NCBI RefSeq assembly: GCF_003937825.1
Contig: NZ_RSFW01000002.1
Span: forward strand, 1-64,000
Reading direction: 5' to 3'
DNA length: 64,000 nt
Origin: Mesobacillus subterraneus
Lineage (GTDB): Bacteria > Bacillota > Bacilli > Bacillales > Cytobacillaceae
The position numbers were made by a program, and so were the translations under genes. Of the stretch, positions 25,241 to 32,386 are shown in pieces; the first letter of the stretch is position 1, and every line of letters starts with the position of its first letter. Below the pieces are notes generated by a model. That model saw only the letters and a program-made list of their open reading frames with translations. It was not told where the DNA came from and ran no database searches.

Positions 25241-25561
25241 ATGAACGTAATGACGATTATTGAGCTGGAAAATCGTGAAGTGGAAAAGATGGCTGGCGCA
25301 AGATTAGTATTTACCCAGGAACAGATTGATGCGAATATCGTGGAGACGTGCGTTGATTGTTTTAAATATGAGGGCTCGGAAGACTGCCTTGACACTGATG
25401 ATGCAATGGAGAAAGTATTCCAGACACTGAAAACTGAAGGGGTCATTCCGGATGCTGTTGAGGATTTCTCTTATGAAATGCCTTCTTGCGAGAGATTGAA
25501 GAAGGATGTGTACGAAGAACAGGACATGCCGCAAAAGGTAATCCTGAGCTACGCCCTATAA
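25241..25561 (+). CDS. cysteine-containing hypothetical protein (106 aa)
   Basis: The 106-residue acidic protein is not recognised. It holds CVDCFKYEGSEDCLDTDDAMEKVF in its middle (quoted in part: a CxxC followed by a third Cys) and one more Cys near the end (EMPSCERL). The spacing could bind a metal or form disulfides. GGAGGTG stands six bases before the ATG at 25241; TATAAT at 25205-25210 is a good -10 box, though no matching -35 is clear. It ends in its own terminator. Confidence 0.7.
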   Translation: MNVMTIIELENREVEKMAGARLVFTQEQIDANIVETCVDCFKYEGSEDCLDTDDAMEKVFQTLKTEGVIPDAVEDFSYEMPSCERLKKDVYEEQDMPQKVILSYAL

Positions 25562-25568
25562 AGATGAA

Positions 25569-25600
25569 AAGGAGTTCTGTTAAGGACTCCTTTTTTCATA
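25569..25600 (+). terminator. terminator of the 106-aa gene
   Basis: AAAGGAGT and ACTCCTTT form a stem, followed by TTT. Confidence 0.8.
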
Positions 25601-25700
25601 TAGGAAAGTTTGAATTCTTCACTTCGAGAAATGCCCTTCTCCCAGCGCTTTTCGGGCTGCCCATGGCGCTTGCGCTTTTCTGTGCCAATTATGCAGATTT

Positions 25701-25735
25701 CACGAAAACTGCTAATAAATTCGCGAAAACGTGAC
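25701..25735. repeat. short 21-bp-period repeat pair
   Basis: CACGAAAA at 25701 and CGCGAAAA at 25722 start 21 bases apart, with CTGCTAATAAATT between. The period matches the larger arrays near tcyP but the sequence differs, so it may be a remnant of a third family. The surrounding 25600-25818 gap has no gene. Confidence 0.5.
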
Positions 25736-25818
25736 TTTTATCAAAGAGAAGCTGGTCGGAAATTTATATAATGAACCTGACAATAAATGAAAACGCTTTC
25801 AAAACGGAGGTGGGACCG

Positions 25819-26493
25819 GTGAAGAAGGGTGCGGATATTACGATCATGACTGGCCATTTTGGCAGCGGGAAAACAGAAACAGCCATCAATCTTGCACTTG
25901 AGGTGAGGAGGAATCACGGCAAAGTTGCCGTTGCCGATCTCGATATCGTGAATCCTTATTACCGCGCAAGAGATACGAAGGCGGTACTTGAGGACCACGG
26001 AATAGAATTGATTGCACCGGCGGAGCGTCTAGCAGCGGCAGATTTGCCGATTGTTCCGGGCGATATGGGAAGGTTGATTGATGACCCGGCATATAAACTG
26101 ATCGTTGATGCTGGGGGAGATAAAGATGGAGCGACGGCATTAGGGCAATTTTTCAACGACTGGAAGTATCTGAATCCTGAAGTCCTTTTCATCCTGAACG
26201 CTAACCGCCCTTATGTAAGCACACTGGAAGGGGCAGTTGAGACGCTGAGAAAAATCGAAAAAGCTTCCAGGCTTTCAGTCACGGGAATTATCAATAACTC
26301 AAATGTAGGAAATGAGACGACGATCGAGGATGTCCAAAAGGGGCTGGAGTTAAGCAGGAAGCTGTCAGATGCACTGGGGATTCCGCTTATGCATGCGGTG
26401 TTGCCGGAGCATTTATCAGATCAAATCGGTGAGTTGGAAGGCGCCCCGGTAAAAGTGATGACCAGATATTTAAAATTGCCATGGGAAATGTAA
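25819..26493 (+). CDS. ParA/MinD-like P-loop ATPase of the oxidoreductase operon
   Basis: The 224-residue protein belongs to the SIMIBI class of P-loop ATPases. Visible are MTGHFGSGKTETAINLAL (deviant Walker A, near residue 14), VADLDIVNPYYRARD (switch) and IVDAGGDKDG (Walker B). It resembles nucleotide-binding CobQ/CobB/MinD/ParA proteins, some of which deliver cofactors or help build metalloenzymes. It is the first gene of the 2-oxoacid oxidoreductase operon; the ferredoxin gene starts 14 bases after its stop. The GTG at 25819 follows GGAGGTGGG; upstream ATG 25771 lacks a site. Confidence 0.82.
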   Translation: MKKGADITIMTGHFGSGKTETAINLALEVRRNHGKVAVADLDIVNPYYRARDTKAVLEDHGIELIAPAERLAAADLPIVPGDMGRLIDDPAYKLIVDAGGDKDGATALGQFFNDWKYLNPEVLFILNANRPYVSTLEGAVETLRKIEKASRLSVTGIINNSNVGNETTIEDVQKGLELSRKLSDALGIPLMHAVLPEHLSDQIGELEGAPVKVMTRYLKLPWEM

Positions 26494-26507
26494 AGGAGGC
26501 TAAAACA

Positions 26508-26738
26508 GTGGAGCGGAGAGTTGTTTTTAATGAAGAGACCTGCAAATCATGTCAGCTGTGCGTTCATGCTTGTCCGACGAATGTCATTTATCTTGCTGAT
26601 TATTTGAATGAGAAGGGCTATCGTCCGGCTGTCGTGACAGACCAGGAGCACTGCATCAGCTGCGGTAAATGTGCCCAAATGTGTCCTGATTCGGTCATTA
26701 CTGTCTACAGACCTGAAAAGGTTAGGAAATCTGTTTAG
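26508..26738 (+). CDS. ferredoxin subunit of 2-oxoacid:acceptor oxidoreductase
   Basis: The 76-residue protein has two 4Fe-4S motifs: CKSCQLCVHACP near the start and CISCGKCAQMCP near residue 48. Corresponds to the delta (KorD/VorD/PorD) subunit. The GTG at 26508 lies eight bases after AAAGGAGG. It would pass electrons between the enzyme core and ferredoxin or another acceptor. Confidence 0.9.
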   Translation: MERRVVFNEETCKSCQLCVHACPTNVIYLADYLNEKGYRPAVVTDQEHCISCGKCAQMCPDSVITVYRPEKVRKSV

Positions 26739-26754
26739 CGGAGGAGAGATGAAT

Positions 26755-27819
26755 ATGGCAAAAGTATTGATGAAGGGAAACGAAGTCATTGCTGAAGCGG
26801 CCGTCCATGCGGGCTGCAAGTATTTTTTTGGGTATCCGATCACACCGCAAAGTGAACTTGTTGCCTATATGGCCAGAAGACTTCCGGAAGTTGGCGGGGT
26901 GTTTTTGCAGGCTGAAAGCGAAGTGGCAGCAATTAATATGGTCTATGGTGCAGCAGGCACGGGCGTAAGGGTGATGACATCATCATCGAGCCCAGGCTTC
27001 AGTTTGAAGCAGGAGGGCATATCCTATCTAGTCGGCGCAGAGCTTCCCGCGCTGATTGTGAACGTGGTTCGCGGCGGCCCTGGGCTGGGCAATATCCAGC
27101 CTGCTCAGTCGGATTATTTCCAGGTAACAAAGGGCGGCGGACATGGTGATTACTATACACCTGTCCTGGCTCCATCGACGCTTCAGGAAATCATTGATCT
27201 GACGGAAGCGGCATTCGAGATTGCTGACACCTATCGTACACCCGTAATTTTGCTTGGCGACGGCATGCTGGGACAAATGATGGAGCCTGTTGAATTCAAG
27301 GATCTCACTGAAAGGGAGCCCGGACAAAAAGAATGGGCTACGACCGGGACTCGAGGCGACGGCAAGCCAAGAACCATTACTTCGCTGGATTTGAATGCCG
27401 ATGCGCTGGAAAAGCGTAATGAGCATCTTCAGAAGAAGTTTGCCATGATCAGGCAAAATGAAGTGAGATATGAAACGTATGAAACAGAGGATGCCGACTA
27501 TATCGTCACTGCTTATGGTACAGCAGCGAGAATTGCGATGAATGCGATCCAGAAAGCGAGAAAGGCCGGCTTGAAAATTGGAATGATTCGCCCGATTACA
27601 TTATGGCCATTCCCGGAACAGCCTTTCATTGAAACGCGTGACAGGGTAAAAGGATATCTTTCAGTCGAAATGAGTGCCGGACAGATGGTAGAGGATGTAA
27701 GGCTTGCGGTGGATGGCAGGGCTCCGGTTTCCTTCTTTGGACGTACTGGCGGTGTCGTGCCGGCACAGGAGGAGATTTACGAACAGATTGTGAACATTTC
27801 CGGGGGGGTTGAGGTATGA
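26755..27819 (+). CDS. 2-oxoacid:acceptor oxidoreductase, alpha subunit
   Basis: The 354-residue protein is the VorB/KorA-type alpha subunit: KGNEVIAEAAVHAGCKYFFGYPITPQSEL at the N terminus (quoted for its GYPITPQSE core), then the SSSPGFSLKQEG segment. The complex oxidatively decarboxylates a 2-oxoacid to the acyl-CoA with reduction of ferredoxin. GGAGG stands ten bases before ATG 26755 and four before ATG 26749, so either may be used. Its stop overlaps the beta start by four bases (ATGA). Confidence 0.92.
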   Translation: MAKVLMKGNEVIAEAAVHAGCKYFFGYPITPQSELVAYMARRLPEVGGVFLQAESEVAAINMVYGAAGTGVRVMTSSSSPGFSLKQEGISYLVGAELPALIVNVVRGGPGLGNIQPAQSDYFQVTKGGGHGDYYTPVLAPSTLQEIIDLTEAAFEIADTYRTPVILLGDGMLGQMMEPVEFKDLTEREPGQKEWATTGTRGDGKPRTITSLDLNADALEKRNEHLQKKFAMIRQNEVRYETYETEDADYIVTAYGTAARIAMNAIQKARKAGLKIGMIRPITLWPFPEQPFIETRDRVKGYLSVEMSAGQMVEDVRLAVDGRAPVSFFGRTGGVVPAQEEIYEQIVNISGGVEV

Positions 27820-28574
27820 GCATGAAAACAGTGTTTGAAAGGACTTCCGGACTGACGGAAACACAGACACATTACTGTCCTGGCTGTACGCACGGAATCA
27901 TTCACAGGATGGTCGGGGAAGTACTGGAGGAAATGGACATATTAGAGGATACAGTAGGAGTCGCTTCTGTCGGATGCTCCGTTTTGTCCTATGAATATTT
28001 CAATTGTGATATGACACAGGCGGCGCATGGCCGCGCACCTGCTGTAGCTACCGGGATTAAGCGCGTCCTGCCTGACCGCTTTGTTTTTACCTATCAGGGT
28101 GACGGCGACCTGGCGTCGATCGGGATTGCCGAGGCTGTCCATGCTGCCGCACGAGGAGAGAACATCACTGTCATTTTTGTCAATAATGCGATATACGGCA
28201 TGACAGGCGGACAGATGGCTCCGACCACTTTGATCGGCCAGAAAACAGCCACCACTCCGTTCGGCCGGAACGCCGCCGTGCAGGGGCTGCCGATCCGGGT
28301 GAGTGAGATGCTTTCGACCCTTGATGGCACAGCCTATATTGAGCGTGTATCGACACATGACGTACCAAACATCATCAGGACGAAAAAGGCAATCAGAAAA
28401 GCATTTGAAACTCAGAAGCAGGGACATGGCTTCTCGATGGTCGAGGTCCTTTCAAGCTGCCCGACAAACTGGGGGCTTGATCCGAGTGAATCGCTTGATT
28501 GGATCAAAGATAATATGGTGCCGGCCTATCCTCTCGGTGTTTATAAGGATTCGCAAAAGGAGGCTGGGCAATAA
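27816..28574 (+). CDS. 2-oxoacid:acceptor oxidoreductase, beta (TPP) subunit
   Basis: The 252-residue subunit binds thiamine diphosphate: YQGDGDLASIG followed 25-30 residues later by NNAIYGMTGGQ, the family's TPP/magnesium motif. HYCPGCTHG at the start is also typical. The specific 2-oxoacid (2-oxoglutarate, branched-chain or pyruvate) cannot be read from sequence alone. Translational coupling with alpha and gamma indicates one complex. Confidence 0.93.
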   Translation: MSMKTVFERTSGLTETQTHYCPGCTHGIIHRMVGEVLEEMDILEDTVGVASVGCSVLSYEYFNCDMTQAAHGRAPAVATGIKRVLPDRFVFTYQGDGDLASIGIAEAVHAAARGENITVIFVNNAIYGMTGGQMAPTTLIGQKTATTPFGRNAAVQGLPIRVSEMLSTLDGTAYIERVSTHDVPNIIRTKKAIRKAFETQKQGHGFSMVEVLSSCPTNWGLDPSESLDWIKDNMVPAYPLGVYKDSQKEAGQ

Positions 28575-29119
28575 TGGAGGAAATCTTGATTGCCGGCTTT
28601 GGCGGCCAGGGGGTCATGTCGATGGGCCAGCTGATCGCGTATGCGGGGATGAATGAAGGAAAGTATGTTTCATGGCTTCCTTCCTACGGACCTGAGCAGC
28701 GAGGCGGGACCGCGAACTGTGCGGTTGTTGTCAGCGAAGAGCAGGTTGGTTCACCGCTTGTCTCCCGTCCATCCACTGCGATTGTCCTTAATAATCCTTC
28801 CTATGAAAAATTCGAACCGCTCGTTAAGCAGGGCGGGTTGCTGGTTGTCAATGCTTCCTTGATATCAAAGGCAACTGAGAGATCGGATATCAAAGTGTTA
28901 AACATTAAAGCAACTGAACATGCCAATGTATTAGGGAACCCTAAGGTGGCAAATATGGTCCTGCTTGGCGCTTTCCTTGAGGAGACAGGAATTCTTTCAG
29001 ATGAGTCGATTTTGGAAGCTTTGAAAAAAGTCCTCTCTCCCGAGAAGCATTCCCTGCTGGGAATCAATCGCCGGGCTCTTGAACTTGGACGGTCTTTGGC
29101 TGGCAATGTAAAAATATAA
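28574..29119 (+). CDS. 2-oxoacid:acceptor oxidoreductase, gamma subunit
   Basis: The 181-residue subunit starts EEILIAGFGGQGVMSMGQL, the hallmark of the KorC/PorG family, and contains SYGPEQRGGTANC. Its ATG shares one base with the beta stop (TAATG). Completes a four-subunit enzyme encoded as separate alpha, beta, gamma and ferredoxin chains, an arrangement seen more in anaerobes and archaea than in most aerobic Bacillus. Confidence 0.92.
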   Translation: MEEILIAGFGGQGVMSMGQLIAYAGMNEGKYVSWLPSYGPEQRGGTANCAVVVSEEQVGSPLVSRPSTAIVLNNPSYEKFEPLVKQGGLLVVNASLISKATERSDIKVLNIKATEHANVLGNPKVANMVLLGAFLEETGILSDESILEALKKVLSPEKHSLLGINRRALELGRSLAGNVKI

Positions 29120-29131
29120 TCAGCTGCCATT

Positions 29132-29167
29132 GAAGAAACGCTGCCAGCTCAAGGGCAGCGTTTCTTC
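29132..29167. terminator. bidirectional terminator
   Basis: GAAGAAACGCTGCC and GGCAGCGTTTCTTC form a 14-bp stem around AGCTCAAG, between the oxidoreductase operon and the leftward HAD gene. Confidence 0.93.
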
Positions 29168-29693
29168 ATGCTTCTAACAGTTCTAGAATCAGCGGAACAG
29201 CTGCACTGAGAGTTGGTGCCTTTTCATCCGCAGCTGTCTCATCTTCTCCAATAAAAACAGTTTTGCATCCTGCTTTTTTGCCTGCCTCTATATCGCGTTC
29301 ATGGTCTCCAACCATGACGCTGCGGGTGAGGTCGAGGTGATGTCTGCTGGCAAGGTCGAGCAGCATGCCGGCATTTGGCTTCCTGCATTCACAGCCTGCC
29401 TTCGGCTTGTGCGGGCAATAGGCAACCTCTTTGATTTCTCCGCCATGTTCTTTGATCATATCAATCATAGTATCATGAATCTCATGCAGACGCTTTTCCT
29501 TCAGGAAGCCCAGGCCGACACCGCCCTGATTCGTGACGACGAAAATTTCATATCCATTCCTGCTTAACTCAGCCACAGCCTCTGCGGCACCTTCGAGCAG
29601 GTAGAGCTCCTCCGGACGGTTGACGAATTTTACCCGGTCAGATAAAACTTCATTAAGGACACCGTCCCTGTCCAAAAAAATCGCTTGTTTCAT
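29166..29693 (-). CDS. GmhB-like HAD-IIIA phosphatase
   Basis: The 175-residue HAD phosphatase carries the nucleophile motif FLDRDGVLNE, VTNQGGVG (motif II), MVGDHERDIEAGKKAG (motif IV) and the zinc loop CPHKPKAGCECRKP. This set defines D-glycero-D-manno-heptose-1,7-bisphosphate 7-phosphatase. The organism shows no heptose pathway in this window, so the true substrate may be another sugar phosphate. Its ATG overlaps the upstream glycosylase stop (ATGA), so the two form an operon; GGAGG precedes it. Confidence 0.88.
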   Translation of the reverse strand: MKQAIFLDRDGVLNEVLSDRVKFVNRPEELYLLEGAAEAVAELSRNGYEIFVVTNQGGVGLGFLKEKRLHEIHDTMIDMIKEHGGEIKEVAYCPHKPKAGCECRKPNAGMLLDLASRHHLDLTRSVMVGDHERDIEAGKKAGCKTVFIGEDETAADEKAPTLSAAVPLILELLEA

Positions 29694-30337
29694 TTTTGCC
29701 TCCCTATCCTTTGTGTTATTACATTAACAGCTTTTTGATGCCTGGATACATAGGGATTATCCGTGATCCAAAAACGCCAGGGATAATCCTTTGCTTCGCC
29801 GGAATTATCGATGCCAATCCGCTTCCCTGAAGAGATGCTGTCCGGCATCATCCCTTTGGCAATATAAAGCGGCTTCTCTGTTAAGGAATGCCCGTAATCG
29901 GACATCTTTATCCCAAGCGCTTTAGTTAATTTTCCAGGTCCATTTGTCAGATTGGCTGAATCAGGCATGCCCCTCCGCCTTGCCATTAGTTCAATGCCTT
30001 TCACCGGCTCTACAGCCCGAACCAACACCGCCTCAGGATTCCCTTTTTCACCGCTGACCACATTGAAAAGCGTATGGGTATGCATAACATACGTATAGGC
30101 CAGTCCGGGTTCATGGAACATCACTTCGGTCCGTCTGGTCCGGCGATTATTATAGCTGTGAGCCGCCCTGTCCATTGGCCCAATATAGGCTTCTGTTTCG
30201 ACGATCATTCCCGCAGCAGTCCCTTCATCACATTCCTTGATCAGAACGCAGCCTAGCAGTGAAACCGCAAGTTCAAGAGTAGGCTGCTGGAAAAAATACT
30301 TATCTAAAATAGGGAAGAAATAGCTTTGATCTTCCAT
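29690..30337 (-). CDS. mpg: 3-methyladenine DNA glycosylase (AAG/Mpg family)
   Basis: The 215-residue enzyme removes alkylated purines in base-excision repair. Family marks are the catalytic IVETEAYIGPMDRAAHS (Glu), RRTRRTEVMF, the YVMHTHTLFNVV segment and NGPGKLTKALGI. The ATG at 30337 has GGAGGTC before it. The B. subtilis orthologue is aag (yxlJ). Translationally coupled to the HAD gene. Confidence 0.93.
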   Translation of the reverse strand: MEDQSYFFPILDKYFFQQPTLELAVSLLGCVLIKECDEGTAAGMIVETEAYIGPMDRAAHSYNNRRTRRTEVMFHEPGLAYTYVMHTHTLFNVVSGEKGNPEAVLVRAVEPVKGIELMARRRGMPDSANLTNGPGKLTKALGIKMSDYGHSLTEKPLYIAKGMMPDSISSGKRIGIDNSGEAKDYPWRFWITDNPYVSRHQKAVNVITQRIGRQK

Positions 30338-30552
30338 AAGACCTCCAGAAAACACTCTTTTTAAACTGTATACCCTCCATCATGAAAACACATCCCTTAT
30401 ATAGCAGAAATTCATCCGGTTGGAAGAGTGAGAAGGAGCATAGCCACCATGGATCAATTTCGATACAAGCGGAGGGATACAAGATGATTTTTTTGGATAG
30501 CTGTCCATAAAAAGGAGCAAATTATATTTGTCACATACAAGGAGGAACTGAA

Positions 30553-30732
30553 ATGAATGTAGGAAGAGCGAAGGAAATTGTTGAATCAGCAGAAATGTTC
30601 AATGTTACCTATGAAGGGGAGCCGATCATAATCCAGCATGTTGATGAAAAAAGCAAAATGGCAAGGGTGTATTCGAAGGCAGACCCGGAGCGGGAGAGGG
30701 ATGTTCCAGTCCTGAATTTAATAGAGGAGTAA
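30553..30732 (+). CDS. sspH: small acid-soluble spore protein H
   Basis: The 59-residue product aligns with B. subtilis SspH: MNVGRAKEIVESAE at the start, then IIIQHVDEKSKMARVY in the middle and VPVLNLIEE at the end. SspH is a minor forespore protein that helps spore DNA or core properties. AAGGAGGAACTG precedes the ATG. The gene sits between its own terminator and a leftward kinase. A second copy lies at 47475-47657. Confidence 0.9.
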   Translation: MNVGRAKEIVESAEMFNVTYEGEPIIIQHVDEKSKMARVYSKADPERERDVPVLNLIEE

Positions 30733-30766
30733 GAAAACGGGAGATGGTGGATGTCTCCCGTTTTTA
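30733..30766. terminator. terminator between sspH and the kinase gene
   Basis: AAAACGGGAGA and TCTCCCGTTTT form an 11-bp stem around TGGTGGATG, followed by TATG. T-rich on both sides. Confidence 0.88.
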
Positions 30767-32023
30767 TGTATGATGAAGCGGCAATGAAATGGTAAATTGA
30801 GTTCCTTCACCAGGTATGCTCATGACCTCAACGCTGCCACCCATTTCATGGATGATTTTGTATACCACCATCATCCCAAGTCCGGTCCCCTTTTCCGCTT
30901 TGGTTGAAAAATACGGCTCGCCAAGTTTATCAATCTGGGCGGGAGACATGCCGCAACCTGTATCTTTAATCACGATGGAGGCAAATCCATTTTCTCTTTC
31001 CCGGGTGCTGATGAACAAATCCCCGCCATTGGGCATCGCCTCAATCCCGTTCTTGATGATATTGAGGATGCATTGATGGAATTTCGAAACCTCTCCTGTT
31101 ATGGTCAGGCCCGTTGCCAAATCCCTTTGTATTTTCACTGAAAAATGATTCGCATATGGAAGAATCAGTTCAAGGGCTTTTTCGATTTCTTCTTTAACAA
31201 GGATGGATGATGCAATATCTGAATGTGGCTTCGCAAAAGTAAGGTAATCTTTGATGATCATTTCAGCTCGGTCCAGTTCATCTATAGCGGTATTCAAATA
31301 ATACAGCCTTTTTTCTTCCTCGATGGAAGGATCCTTAAGCATCTGCAGAAATCCTCGTGTCACTGTAAGCGGATTGCGTACTTCATGGCTTACGCTTGCG
31401 GCTAAGTGGGAGACCACTTCGATCTTATCGGTCTTGATCACCGCATTTTGGAGAAAATAATTCTGTCTGATAATTTCAATATAATAAGTAACAATCAAGA
31501 TGCCAATTGTGAGGGTCAGCCCGTAAATGAGCATGAAAGAAAGATTGGAAGGATCTTTGAAAATCTCACCCTTCATGAGGAAGATTAAAATAGAATAGCA
31601 GAGGGCGATCCCAAAAACCGTATAAAGCTTTTTTGTGAGCGAAAATGCCCTGAATCGGATGGATATGTAGGAAATAAAGACTGTGACGGTCAGCATATTG
31701 AAAAAGTTTACCCATACTCCGCTTCCGCCAATAGGAATCCTGGCCAAAACGACCACTACGAATAAGATGATGCTGACAATCGGTCCGCCATACAGTCCTC
31801 CAACCACAACAGGAATCAAGCGGAGGTCAAAAATGAAATTTTCATTTCCGGTCATCGGAAATGAAATGCAAAAGAGGATCTGAATTGTCGATAATAATGA
31901 AATGAGAAATTTGGGGAATTTCATATATAAATTCGTAAATCGAATGACGAGAATATATTGGAAGGCAAAAGTCGTCAACAGGATGAAGATCAGATTCAAT
32001 ACAAGAACAGTCAGCAGGTCCAT
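30764..32023 (-). CDS. KinB-like membrane sensor histidine kinase
   Basis: The 419-residue protein has about six membrane spans in its first 185 residues, including the LRLIPVVVGGLYGGPIVSIILFV stretch typical of the 5TMR-LYT sensor. The kinase part has the H-box VSHEVRNPLTVTRGF, then NGIEAMPNGG (N box), DTGCGM and GTGLGMMVV. This is the layout of B. subtilis KinB, a phosphorelay kinase feeding Spo0F. No response regulator is next to it, as expected for phosphorelay kinases. ATG follows CTGGAGA. Confidence 0.85.
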   Translation of the reverse strand: MDLLTVLVLNLIFILLTTFAFQYILVIRFTNLYMKFPKFLISLLSTIQILFCISFPMTGNENFIFDLRLIPVVVGGLYGGPIVSIILFVVVVLARIPIGGSGVWVNFFNMLTVTVFISYISIRFRAFSLTKKLYTVFGIALCYSILIFLMKGEIFKDPSNLSFMLIYGLTLTIGILIVTYYIEIIRQNYFLQNAVIKTDKIEVVSHLAASVSHEVRNPLTVTRGFLQMLKDPSIEEEKRLYYLNTAIDELDRAEMIIKDYLTFAKPHSDIASSILVKEEIEKALELILPYANHFSVKIQRDLATGLTITGEVSKFHQCILNIIKNGIEAMPNGGDLFISTRERENGFASIVIKDTGCGMSPAQIDKLGEPYFSTKAEKGTGLGMMVVYKIIHEMGGSVEVMSIPGEGTQFTISLPLHHT

Positions 32024-32317
32024 AGTCTAAATCTCCAGTCATAAAGAGGTACAATCCCTTGTGTGAGTTAAGGGAATAGAATTCGCATGTTCACGGGTTT
32101 ATTCGCCAATTTTTGCACAAATGTCTGAAAATGTGCAATTATTCGGATATATCACTATAACTTTAACATATAAATATTAACTATTTGTGATTTTTTTTGC
32201 CGAATAGACCGTAATTTTTTTTGAAGGTTTTTGGAAAAATGAGGAATGTGCTGCAGCCGGTAATTTTCTACTAGCCTTCCTTTCCATGATATATAATCGA
32301 ATTAATGAGATGAAGTG

Positions 32318-32366
32318 CTAAAAGCTTTCCAGCCCTGACCGCGAGATGGGAGCAGAAAAGCTTTTA
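32318..32366 (+). promoter_or_regulatory. leader hairpin before the signalling/polysaccharide operon
   Basis: AAAAGCTTT (32321-32329 or so) and AAAAGCTTTT near 32357-32366 pair as the arms of a long hairpin with a GC-rich interior, directly ahead of the ribosome site. TATAAT at 32292-32297 would start a transcript near 32304, placing the hairpin in the leader. It may act in attenuation or stability. The rest of the 360-base gap (32024-32386) is AT-rich with no gene, and no c-di-GMP riboswitch was found. Confidence 0.5.
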
Positions 32367-32386
32367 ATATAGGATGGGGTGTGAAA

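Noticed and set aside
30764-32023. KinB-like kinase as the partner of the adjacent HPt/GGDEF protein
   Set aside because: It is divergently oriented and resembles phosphorelay kinases that act on Spo0F; the kinase at 38045-40489 is the better partner by operon structure.
32024-32386. c-di-GMP riboswitch ahead of the GGDEF operon
   Set aside because: None of the conserved GEMM blocks could be found in the leader.
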